DNA from: Thermoactinospora rubra | GTDB lineage: Bacteria; Actinomycetota; Actinomycetes; Streptosporangiales; Streptosporangiaceae | Length of the DNA: 64,000 bases | Direction of reading: 5' to 3' | Assembly (NCBI RefSeq): GCF_002093975.1 | Contig: NZ_MSZZ01000010.1 | Coordinates: 1-64,000 of the forward strand | Shown: in pieces, positions 26,109 through 33,653 of the stretch | Layout of the letters: each line of letters starts with the position of its first letter | How positions within the stretch are numbered: the stretch's first letter is position 1 | Made by a program: the position numbers and the translations under genes | Notes under the pieces: model-generated | Databases searched by the model: none | What the model saw: the letters and a program-made list of their open reading frames with translations, nothing else | What the model was told of the DNA's origin: nothing

Positions 26109-27460
26109 GAAGGACGCCAATCGGAAAGACGCCGGTCAGGAAGGCCGCGCTTGGAACGTCGCCGGTCAGGAAGGCTGTGGTGGGAACGTCGCCGGTCAGG
26201 AAGGCTATGGCGGCGGCGGCCGTCGCGGGCCTGCTGGCCTCGGGCTGCCGGCTGGGCTCGGCGGAGGTCACGCTCGCCGCTCCGCCGGGCTGCGCCGGCC
26301 AGACGGCTACCGGGATCACGCCCGCCTCGGTGAAGGTCGGCGGCATCTACCCGCTGTCCGGGCCCGCCTCCGCCTACGCGGCGGTCGCGCAGGGCGCCCG
26401 CGCCTACTTCGATCACGTCAACGAGCAGGGCGGGGTCGACGGGCGGCGGATCGAGTTCCTCGTCCGCGACGACGCCTACCAGCCCGCCCGCGCGGTGGAG
26501 GAGGCCCGCCGCCTGGTGCTGCACGACCGGGTGTTCGCGCTGTTCCAGACGCTCGGCACGCCCTCGACCATGGCCGTGCGCGAGTACGCCCACCGGCGGC
26601 GGGTGCCACAGCCGTTCGTCGCCACCGGCGCCACCGAGTGGGGCGTGGGCACCGCCCGCCCCTGGACGATCGGCTTCCAGCCCAGCTACGTGGCCGAGGC
26701 GCGGGTCTACGCGCGCTACCTCGCCGAGGTCAGGCCCCGCGCCCGGGTCGCCGTGCTGTACCAGAACGACGACTTCGGCAGGGACCTGCTGGACGGCTTC
26801 CGCGAGGCGATCGCCGGCACGTCGGTGCGGATCGTCGCGGCCCGCAGCTACGAGGTGACCGACCCCGGCGTGCAGGGCCAGCTGGCCAACCTCGCCGAGT
26901 CGCGGGCCGACGTGCTGCTCGACGTCAGCACGCCCAAGTTCGCCGCCCAGGCGCTGGCCGCCGACGCCGCCATGACCGGCTGGAACCCGCTGCACATCCT
27001 CAACAGCGTCGCCGCCTCGCCCGCCGTGCTGAAGCCGGTCGGCCACGACAAGGTCCAGGGCGTCGTGACGGCCGGGTACCTCAAGGAGCCGACCGCGCCG
27101 GAGTGGGCCGACGACCCCGGCGTGCGCGCGTACCTGGCGGCGCTGGCCCGCCACGCGCCCGGCGCCGACCCCGCCAACCAGCAGGTCCTGTACGGCTGGA
27201 CGGCGGCACAGGCGTTCGCCGAGACCCTCCGGCGCATGCGCTGCCCCTCCCGCGAGGGGCTGCGTGAGGCGATGCGCAGCCTGCCCGGCGTGAAGCTGGA
27301 CACGCTGCTGCCCGGGATCACGCTCACCACGGGGCCGGGCGACGGGTTCCCGATCGAGTCGATGCAGCTGGCCCGCTTCAAGGGCGACCGCTGGGTGAGC
27401 TTCGGCGACGTCATCGACACGCGCGCCGGGTTCCCTCCGGTGACCGCGCGCCGCCCGTGA
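26105..27460 (+). CDS. branched-chain amino acid-type substrate-binding lipoprotein (set 2), repeat-bearing leader
   Basis: 451 residues from GTG 26105. The signal peptide has an unusually long basic n-region (about 34 residues) made of a repeated TPVRKA/TSPVRKA unit encoded by a 30-bp tandem repeat, then a hydrophobic stretch and a lipobox ending S46-G47-C48. A shorter start at ATG 26206 (MAAAAVAGLLASGC) would give a normal-length leader and would leave the repeats upstream as a 5' region, though GTG 26105 has the operon-typical overlap. The mature part is a type-I amino-acid-binding fold (VKVGGIYPLSGPASAYAAVA). Last gene of the liv run. Confidence 0.88.
   Translation: MRRTPIGKTPVRKAALGTSPVRKAVVGTSPVRKAMAAAAVAGLLASGCRLGSAEVTLAAPPGCAGQTATGITPASVKVGGIYPLSGPASAYAAVAQGARAYFDHVNEQGGVDGRRIEFLVRDDAYQPARAVEEARRLVLHDRVFALFQTLGTPSTMAVREYAHRRRVPQPFVATGATEWGVGTARPWTIGFQPSYVAEARVYARYLAEVRPRARVAVLYQNDDFGRDLLDGFREAIAGTSVRIVAARSYEVTDPGVQGQLANLAESRADVLLDVSTPKFAAQALAADAAMTGWNPLHILNSVAASPAVLKPVGHDKVQGVVTAGYLKEPTAPEWADDPGVRAYLAALARHAPGADPANQQVLYGWTAAQAFAETLRRMRCPSREGLREAMRSLPGVKLDTLLPGITLTTGPGDGFPIESMQLARFKGDRWVSFGDVIDTRAGFPPVTARRP
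26131..26205 (+). repeat. 30-bp tandem repeat in a lipoprotein leader
   Basis: The 15-mer GCCGGTCAGGAAGGC occurs at 26131-26145, 26161-26175 and 26191-26205, an exact 30-base period; flanking bases (acgtc before, tggtgg-like after) are also similar. A degenerate half-unit precedes at 26116-26130. In frame it encodes repeated PVRKA. Confidence 0.85.
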
Positions 27461-27516
27461 GCCTTCCGGACGCCGTCCTCGCCTCTGTTAGCTTGTCGTG
27501 TAAAACTCTAAATTCG

Positions 27517-27541
27517 CGACATTCAGGAGAATGTCGTTTTT
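27517..27541 (+). terminator. hairpin plus T run after the liv cluster
   Basis: CGACATTC-AGGA-GAATGTCG, perfect 8-base arms, followed directly by TTTTT. This is a good intrinsic terminator for the ten-gene liv transcript. It lies 63 bases before the LysR gene start, so the palindrome could also serve as a LysR operator. Just after it, a near-direct repeat of TTTTCGGCGCTGC occurs at about 27538 and 27561. Confidence 0.6.
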
Positions 27542-27603
27542 CGGCGCTGCGATATACCGGTTTTCGACGCTGCATTTCATGCCCGTCAGCGACTGGAGGC
27601 GAT

Positions 27604-28500
27604 GTGGACCTGCGGCAGCTGGAAACGTTCCGCAAGGTCGCCAGCGTGGGGAGTTTCACGCGGGCGGCGGCCGAGCTCAACTACGCGCAGTCCACCGTGA
27701 CCGCCCAGATCAAGGGCCTCGAGGCGGAGTTCAACGTTTCGCTGTTCCAGAGGAACGGCCGGGGCGTCCAGATCACCGCCGCCGGCAGGCAGCTGCTGCC
27801 CTACGCCACCAAGATCCTCGACCTGGCCGCCGAGGCCCGCCACGCCCTGCAGCCCGACCGGGAGCCCAGCGGGATGCTCGTCGTCGGCACGCTGGAGAGC
27901 ATCACCTCCTACCGCCTGCCGCCGCTGCTGGAGCTGTTCCGGTACCGCTACCCGCGGCTGCGCCTGTCCCTGCGCGCCACCCCTGGAGCCGAGGCGCTGG
28001 CGGCGCTGCGCGCCGGAACCTTCGACGCCGCCTTCCTCATGGACGAGCAGTGCGAGCACCGCGGGCTGACCACCGTCGTGCTGCGCGAGGAGCCCCTGAC
28101 CCTGGTCGCCGCCCCCGGCCATCCCCTGGCCGCCGAGCCTGAGATCACCCTGGACCAGCTGCGGCGCACCGACATCCTCAGCACGGAGCCGGGCTGCAGC
28201 TACCGGGACAAGCTCGCGGAGCTGCTGAGCGACGCCGACGGCGAGCAGCTGCCGATGCTGGAGTTCGGCACGATCGAGGCCGTCAAGCGCACCGCGCAGG
28301 CCGGTCTGGGCGTGGCGTTGCTGCCGCGGATCGTGGTGGCCGCCGAGCTGGCCGAAGGATCGCTGGTGCGGCTGCCCTGGCGGCCCCCGTTCCGCGTCTA
28401 CAGCCAGCTGGCCTGGAACGAGAAGGCGTGGCTGTCTCCCGAGCTGCAGGTGTTCGTCTCGGAGGCCATCCGGGTCGTCAACGAGGGCCCGGAAGGCTAG
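27604..28500 (+). CDS. LysR-family transcriptional regulator
   Basis: 298 residues from GTG 27604 with GGAGG 4 bases upstream. N-terminal winged HTH DLRQLETFRKVASVGSFTRAAAEL then NYAQSTVTAQIKGLEAE; the C-terminal effector domain is the usual type-2 periplasmic-binding fold (about residues 90-290), with GTLESITSYRLPPLLELF and DILSTEPGCSYRDKL. Targets are unknown: it could control the liv run upstream or the convergent cluster starting at 28537. Confidence 0.93.
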   Translation: MDLRQLETFRKVASVGSFTRAAAELNYAQSTVTAQIKGLEAEFNVSLFQRNGRGVQITAAGRQLLPYATKILDLAAEARHALQPDREPSGMLVVGTLESITSYRLPPLLELFRYRYPRLRLSLRATPGAEALAALRAGTFDAAFLMDEQCEHRGLTTVVLREEPLTLVAAPGHPLAAEPEITLDQLRRTDILSTEPGCSYRDKLAELLSDADGEQLPMLEFGTIEAVKRTAQAGLGVALLPRIVVAAELAEGSLVRLPWRPPFRVYSQLAWNEKAWLSPELQVFVSEAIRVVNEGPEG

Positions 28501-28530
28501 CGGGTCCCGGCCGGCGCGGCCGGGACCCGC
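28500..28530. terminator. bidirectional hairpin between convergent genes
   Basis: A 14-bp perfect stem with a GCG loop lies in the 36 bases between the LysR stop and the convergent oxygenase stop. There is no T run on either strand, but the position and stability suit a shared actinobacterial terminator. Confidence 0.6.
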
Positions 28531-28536
28531 CGGTCG

Positions 28537-29535
28537 TCAGGCCATCACGCGGCGGTCGCCGGTGGTCAGGCGGTAGCGGATGGTCCACAGGCTGCGGCGG
28601 ACGTAGGTGCGCTGCAGCCACCGGTCGGTGCCGTCGTACCTGGCCGCGAACTGCGACCGGGCGTGCAATCCCTTACGGTTGTTGATCAGCAGGGCGGTGC
28701 CGGGCGCCAGCCGTACCTGATGGGCGACCTCACGGCAGGCGGCCTGCAACCGGTCGAACGCCTCCTGCGCCGTGCCGGTCAAGGCGAGCACCCCGTTGGC
28801 CGACACCGCGATCTCGGGCGTGTCCTCAGGGCCCGAGATGATCGGCATGGGGTCGGCGTAGACCGGCTCGCCGCCGGCGTGCTCGCGGCAGTAGTTCCCC
28901 GGAGCGTTCAGCCGGAACAGCGGCTTGCGCAACACGTCCGTCATCTCGGCGGGCAGGGCGGCCACGACGTCCCGGGCGTCGGCGTAGTAGGTGACGGCCT
29001 TGCCGTCCGGGTCCTGCCGCAGGCAGCTGAGCACGAGGAAGTCGGGGTTGGACACGTCGTAGCGCCCGATGGCGTCGTAGACGATGTCGTTGTGGAAGTT
29101 GAGGAACACGGCCGAGCCCATGTTGGTCTGGGACGTGGCGCCCGTGGCCACCGGCACCACGTCGTGGACGAACCGGCCGGCCTTCTCGGTGGTGATCCCG
29201 ACCGGCTCGCCGAGCAGCCCGCTGAGCCCGAGCAGGACCGACTCGGCGACGAAGGTCTTCTTGTCGGCGGCGGGCCCGCCGTCGACGGGCGTGGGCGGCA
29301 GCTCGGGGTCGGCCGGCAGGTTGCGCACCAGCGTCACGCCCGGGGTGTCGACGTGGCGGCCGAAGTCGAGCAGCTGCCGCAACTCGTCGACGGGCAGGCG
29401 GGCGAAGATCTGGTGTACTCGGGTCATGGAGTAGTCGATGTCGTGCGCCGGGTCCGGCAGCCCGATCAACTCCTCTCCCATCGCGTCACGAACCTGGTCG
29501 GGGATCTCCACTTCGGCGAAAGTCTTGACTGTCAC
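28537..29535 (-). CDS. 2-oxoglutarate/Fe(II) oxygenase, clavaminate synthase/AsnO type
   Basis: 332 residues from GTG 29535 (GAGGAGGA upstream, GTGA overlap with the kinase stop). The facial-triad H-x-D is H148/D150 in FLNFHNDIV; the distal His is H291 in NNRKGLHARSQF, followed by DGTDRWLQRTYV, which resembles the C-terminal block of VioC, AsnO and related amino-acid beta-hydroxylases. Family members hydroxylate or desaturate free or carrier-bound amino acids. Last gene of the putative non-protein amino-acid operon; its substrate may be a 3-methylaspartate derivative, which is inference. Confidence 0.88.
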   Translation of the reverse strand: MTVKTFAEVEIPDQVRDAMGEELIGLPDPAHDIDYSMTRVHQIFARLPVDELRQLLDFGRHVDTPGVTLVRNLPADPELPPTPVDGGPAADKKTFVAESVLLGLSGLLGEPVGITTEKAGRFVHDVVPVATGATSQTNMGSAVFLNFHNDIVYDAIGRYDVSNPDFLVLSCLRQDPDGKAVTYYADARDVVAALPAEMTDVLRKPLFRLNAPGNYCREHAGGEPVYADPMPIISGPEDTPEIAVSANGVLALTGTAQEAFDRLQAACREVAHQVRLAPGTALLINNRKGLHARSQFAARYDGTDRWLQRTYVRRSLWTIRYRLTTGDRRVMA

Positions 29536-30602
29536 TGCTTCCTCCTCTCGGTCACCAGCTTTCGATGCAGTTCGCGGGCCAGCTCCACGCCGGATTCGAT
29601 GCCGGGCGCCAGGTGCGTCCGGGTGGCGCCGCCGTCCACCTCGGTCACCGGGATCTCCTTGGTGACCTTGCCGGGCAGGTCGTGGTCGGCCAGGAAGCCC
29701 TCGGCGTCGACGTGCCCGTTGGCGATGACCACCACGGGCTCGGAGTCCAGGCGCAGCGCCTCGATGCCGGCCTGGCTGAAGGCGGCGTGGGCGCGGTCGG
29801 AGTCCAGGGTCGTGGGGAAGCGCACCACCATTGAGCTGGGGTTGACCACCACGGCCGCGACGGGGGCGCCGCTTTCGGTGATGACGGTTCCCGACGCGAA
29901 GGGCGGGCGGTTGGCGCGGCAGACGATCGCCACGCCGTGCCTGTGGGCCATGCGGACCGCCCGGCCGTGCAGCACCCGCGCGCCGCGCAGGGACAGCATG
30001 CCCACGGTGTCGTAGGAGATCTCGGGCACCAGCCGCGCCTCGGGCACCAGCCGGGGGTCGGCGGTGTAGACGCCGTCGACGTCGGAGTAGATCTCGCACC
30101 GGCTGACGCCGAGCGCCGAGGCCGCCGCGATGGCGGTCAGGTCGGAGCTGTTCTTGCCCAGCCAGGTGGGCCGCCCGGCGGCGTCGACGGCCTGGCCGCC
30201 GGGCAGGAGCACGACCTCGTGCTCGGCCAGCGCCGCCTCCAGCGGCCCGCGGTCCATCCGCTCCAGCCGCGCCCACATCGGGGAGCCCGCCGTGACGAAC
30301 CCCATCTGGTGGCCGGCCAGGACGACGGCGGAGCGGCCGGCCGCGCCCAGCGCCCCGGCCAGCAGGTGGGCGCTGATCGTGTCGGCCAGCGTCAGCAGCC
30401 CGGCCACCGTCGCCTCGCCGGGCCGGGCGGTCACCTCGTGCAGCCGGCGGCGCAGCTGCTCGGTCTCCCCCGGGGCCGCGCTCACGGTGACCACCAGCCG
30501 CTCGCCGGCGGCGACCCGCTCGGCCAGGTGCTCGGCCACGGTCCGGTACGCCGCCGGGCCGGGGAAGCTGGAGCCGCCGAACTTCAGCACGGCCGTGCTC
30601 AT
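29532..30602 (-). CDS. aspartokinase-type amino acid kinase
   Basis: 356 residues from ATG 30602. The N-terminal MSTAVLKFGGSSF is the ATP/Mg motif of aspartate kinases, and LGKNSSDLTAIAAASAL plus CEIYSDVDGVYTADPRLVPEA are the nucleotide and Asp-binding blocks. Housekeeping actinobacterial LysC is about 420 residues with two ACT domains. Here only about 110 residues follow the kinase core, so the regulatory region is reduced and lysine/threonine feedback control is probably lost or changed. Overlaps its neighbours by 4 bases on both sides. Probably phosphorylates aspartate or 3-methylaspartate for the next enzyme. Confidence 0.88.
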   Translation of the reverse strand: MSTAVLKFGGSSFPGPAAYRTVAEHLAERVAAGERLVVTVSAAPGETEQLRRRLHEVTARPGEATVAGLLTLADTISAHLLAGALGAAGRSAVVLAGHQMGFVTAGSPMWARLERMDRGPLEAALAEHEVVLLPGGQAVDAAGRPTWLGKNSSDLTAIAAASALGVSRCEIYSDVDGVYTADPRLVPEARLVPEISYDTVGMLSLRGARVLHGRAVRMAHRHGVAIVCRANRPPFASGTVITESGAPVAAVVVNPSSMVVRFPTTLDSDRAHAAFSQAGIEALRLDSEPVVVIANGHVDAEGFLADHDLPGKVTKEIPVTEVDGGATRTHLAPGIESGVELARELHRKLVTERRKQ

Positions 30603-31663
30603 GGCGTCGCCTCCTCCCGTGGCGTCCAGTCCACCTGGCGCAGGTGCTCGGCGATCTGGATGGCGTTCAGCGCCGCGCCGATGCGCAGGTTGTCGGAGAC
30701 GAGCCAGAGCCAGAAGGCGCGCGGGTTCTGCGGCGTGACGCGGACGCGGCCGACGTGCACGAGGTCGGCCTCGGCCGCCGTGCGCGGCGTCGGGAACCGG
30801 CCGGGCCGCTCCAGGTCGTGCACCTTCACCTCGGGCTGGGCCGCCAGCAGCGACACCAGCTCGGCCCGGTCGACCGGCTCGGCGCACTCGACCCACACGG
30901 CCTCGCTGTGGCAGTTCAGCACCGGCACCCTGACGCAGGTCGCGGTGACGTCCAGGTGCGGCAGCCCCAGGATCTTCCTCGACTCCTGCGTCATCTTCTG
31001 CTCCTCCAGGGTGAAGCCCGTCTCCAGGAGCCGGTCGATGAACGGCACGACGTTGAACGCCAGCGCCGGCTGGAAGCGCTCGCCCGCCACGACCTCGCCC
31101 GGGTCGGCCAGGCTCAGCCGGGTCGTCTCGCGCAGCTCCTCCATGCCGGCCAGGCCGCGGCCGGAGGCGGCCTGGTAGGTGCTGACCACCGCCCTGGTCA
31201 GGCCCCAGCGCTCGTGCACCGGGCGCAGGAGCCGTACGAGCGGGATGGTGGAGCAGTTGGGGTTGGCGATGATCCCGCTGCGCGGGCGCCGGGCCAGCTC
31301 GGCGGCGTTGACCTGCGGCACGACCAGCGGGGTGGCGGGGTCCATGCGGAAGGCGTTGGTGTTGTCGATGACCAGCGCCCCGGCCCGGGTGGCGACGGGG
31401 ACCCACTTCTCGCTCACCGTGGTGCCCGCCGAGAAGAAGGCGATGTCGACCGCGGAGAAGTCGAACGCGCTCAGGTCGTGGACCGTGTGCTCGGCTCCCT
31501 CCACCTCCAGCCGCCTTCCGGCGGACCGGGAGGAGGCGACCAGGGCCAGCGACCGGTACCGGTAGTCGCGCTCGGCGAACAGCCGCAGCAGGGTCGTGCC
31601 GACCGCCCCGGTGGCTCCGACGATCGCCACCCTGGGCGCCGTGGCGTCGGTTGTCGAAGGCAT
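30599..31663 (-). CDS. aspartate-semialdehyde dehydrogenase
   Basis: 354 residues. Reduces 4-phospho-aspartate (or its 3-methyl analogue) with NADPH. The Rossmann motif VAIVGATGAVGTTLL is at the N-terminus; catalytic Cys137 lies in ANPNCSTIPL, Q164 in STYQAASGRG, and the acid/base H252 in VRVPVLNCHSEAV. GAGGAGAC precedes the ATG. It sits in an operon with the kinase but no other lysine, threonine or methionine genes, so a specialised rather than housekeeping role is likely. Confidence 0.93.
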   Translation of the reverse strand: MPSTTDATAPRVAIVGATGAVGTTLLRLFAERDYRYRSLALVASSRSAGRRLEVEGAEHTVHDLSAFDFSAVDIAFFSAGTTVSEKWVPVATRAGALVIDNTNAFRMDPATPLVVPQVNAAELARRPRSGIIANPNCSTIPLVRLLRPVHERWGLTRAVVSTYQAASGRGLAGMEELRETTRLSLADPGEVVAGERFQPALAFNVVPFIDRLLETGFTLEEQKMTQESRKILGLPHLDVTATCVRVPVLNCHSEAVWVECAEPVDRAELVSLLAAQPEVKVHDLERPGRFPTPRTAAEADLVHVGRVRVTPQNPRAFWLWLVSDNLRIGAALNAIQIAEHLRQVDWTPREEATP

Positions 31664-31712
31664 GGCAGTCTCCTCGTCCCTTCTCGTCGTCGTCTCGTGT
31701 CGTCGGTTGCCG

Positions 31713-32705
31713 TCAGCGGGACGCCTGGGCCGGAGCCTTCCGCTCGGCGTCCGGCTCGCTCGCCGGGGCGTCCACGGCCGGGGTCCTGCGGGCCGGCCAC
31801 AGCCGCCAGCCGAGCGAGATGCCCAGGCTCGCGCCGACGATGAACGGGATGCCGAGCGCCTGGACCAGGCTGATGTGGTGGCCGTAGACCACGAAGTCGG
31901 CCAGCATCGCCACCGCCGGGTAGATGAACGACAGCACGGCGATCTTGGACGGCGGGAGCTTCTGGTAGGAGGAGTACATCAGGATGTACATCACGCACGT
32001 GTGGATGACGCCGAGCCCGATCAGCCAGCCCCAGCGCATCCCCAGCCCGGCGGTCGCGCCGAACTGGGTGAACGGCAGCAGCAGCACGATGCCGACGAGC
32101 ACCTGGATCAGCGCCACCAGGTGCGGGCGCACCTCCTTCAGCCGCTTGGCGATGAGCGTGGCGAAGGCGTAGAACAGGGCGGCCGCCAGCGCGAAGCCGA
32201 CGCCCACCACGTAGCGGTCGTCGCCCCCGGCCCGCAGGTCGTCCAGCGTCAGGCCGGTGACCATGACGAGGCCGACGAAGGCCACCAGCAGCCAGCCGAC
32301 CTTCTGCGCCGTCAGCCGCTCGCGGAAGATGAGCGCGCCGAGCAGCATCACGTAGAAGGGCTGGGTGTGGTAGACGACGGTGCCGACCGAGATCGACGTG
32401 TAGGTGAAGGAGGTGAACAGGAACACCCAGTTGTAGACGATGAAGAAGCCGCCCAGGGCGGCCAGCGCCAGCCGTCCCCAGGTCAGGCCGGAGTCGCGGA
32501 AGTAGCCGCGGAGCAGGCAGTACGCTCCCAGGGCCAGCGCGCCGAACAGGCAGCGGAAGAAGACGACGTTGAAGCTGCTCTGCTGTGACTCCACCACGAA
32601 GACGCCGATCGTGCCCGACAGCACCATCGCGGCGGTCAGCTCGTAGGCGCCGATCCGCTCCGGCTTGGCCACAGCGGACCCACCGCGGATACCACTGCGG
32701 AACAT
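31713..32705 (-). CDS. EamA/DMT-family transporter, probable exporter
   Basis: 330 residues with about ten hydrophobic helices in two EamA repeats (VLSGTIGVFVVESQQSSFNVVFFRCL opens the first half; VGFALAAALFYAFATLIAKR, the second). Family members such as RhtA/YdeD export amino acids and metabolites. The C-terminal 30 residues are a polar cytoplasmic tail. GGGAGG precedes the ATG. Position between the binding-protein-like gene and the dehydrogenase suggests export of the cluster product. Confidence 0.9.
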   Translation of the reverse strand: MFRSGIRGGSAVAKPERIGAYELTAAMVLSGTIGVFVVESQQSSFNVVFFRCLFGALALGAYCLLRGYFRDSGLTWGRLALAALGGFFIVYNWVFLFTSFTYTSISVGTVVYHTQPFYVMLLGALIFRERLTAQKVGWLLVAFVGLVMVTGLTLDDLRAGGDDRYVVGVGFALAAALFYAFATLIAKRLKEVRPHLVALIQVLVGIVLLLPFTQFGATAGLGMRWGWLIGLGVIHTCVMYILMYSSYQKLPPSKIAVLSFIYPAVAMLADFVVYGHHISLVQALGIPFIVGASLGISLGWRLWPARRTPAVDAPASEPDAERKAPAQASR

Positions 32706-32732
32706 GGCATACCTCCCTTGTCGACGCTGCGA

Positions 32733-33653
32733 TCAGGTCAGCGGCAGCGGGTAGTGCAGCCCTCCGGCGGTCCACAGGTCGTTCAGACCGCGGGGCAGCT
32801 TCAGCCGCGACCCGTCGCCGAGATTGCGGTCGTAGATCTCCCCGTAGTCGCCGACGGCGGCCAGGACGCGCCCGGCCCAGGCCGGGTCGAGCCCCAGCGC
32901 GGGGCCGTGGCGGCCGGCCGCGCCGGCCAGCGCGAGCCGGCCGTCCAGGCCCTCGGCGCGACGGGCGTGCTCCAGCCCGATGAGCAGCTGCAGCACCCAC
33001 CGGCACAGGCGGAACCAGGCGGGGTCGTCGTCGCGCACGGTCAGGGCCATCGGCTCGCGCGAGATGGTCTCCTCCAGCAGGCGGTGCGCCGCCGGGTCGG
33101 CCAGCGCCTCCCGCTCCCCGGCCAGGGCGACGCGGTCCAGCAGGTAGGCCGCGCACTCCCCCGCCTCATACGCCCTGCGGGCGTCCCCGGGAGTGGGGTA
33201 GGCGACCGGGCGGGCGGCCCGGCCGAGGCATCGGGCGAGGTTCGCGGCGCTGGTGGTGCCCTCCTGGACGGCGACCGGCCGGTGGGCCAGGTCGGCCGGC
33301 TCCCGCGCCGGGTCGTCGGCGCGGACCAGGAAACCCTCGCCGTCGTAGCAGGTGACGCCGGCGAACAGGACGGGGTGGCCCGCCTCGCGCGCCAGCGACG
33401 CCGTGAGGTTGGCGGTGACGACGTCGGCCTCGCCCTCCACCAGCGCGGCCAGCCGGCGCGCCGGGTCCGTCGGGCGGAAGTCCACGGCCTCGGGGTCGCC
33501 GACCGCCGCGGCGGCCACGGCCCGGGCGATCTCCACGTCGAGGCCCCGCCAGCGGCCGTGCTCGTCCTGGTGGGACAGGCCGAGGATGCCCCGGCTCACC
33601 GCGGCCCGCACGGCCCCGCGGGCCCGCACGGCCGCGAGCGTGGCGCCGCTCAT
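32733..33653 (-). CDS. AapJ-like solute-binding-family-3 protein without signal peptide
   Basis: 306 residues from ATG 33653 (ATGA overlap with the mutase stop). The fold is that of amino-acid ABC binding proteins of the AapJ/BztA type: LSHQDEHGRWRGLDVEIARAV, EADVVTANLTASLARE, VAVQEGTTSAANLARC, and the diagnostic C-terminus LNDLWTAGGLHYPLPLT. The N-terminus MSGATLAAVRARGAVRAAV is no signal peptide or lipoprotein leader, and no AapQMP transporter genes are nearby. It is therefore probably cytoplasmic, acting as a binding/chaperone protein or as an enzyme built on this fold, as cyclohexadienyl dehydratase is. Confidence 0.82.
   Translation of the reverse strand: MSGATLAAVRARGAVRAAVSRGILGLSHQDEHGRWRGLDVEIARAVAAAAVGDPEAVDFRPTDPARRLAALVEGEADVVTANLTASLAREAGHPVLFAGVTCYDGEGFLVRADDPAREPADLAHRPVAVQEGTTSAANLARCLGRAARPVAYPTPGDARRAYEAGECAAYLLDRVALAGEREALADPAAHRLLEETISREPMALTVRDDDPAWFRLCRWVLQLLIGLEHARRAEGLDGRLALAGAAGRHGPALGLDPAWAGRVLAAVGDYGEIYDRNLGDGSRLKLPRGLNDLWTAGGLHYPLPLT

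Noticed and set aside
26131..26205. 30-bp periodic repeat as a CRISPR
   Set aside because: Only three copies, no spacers of independent sequence, in frame within a coding region.
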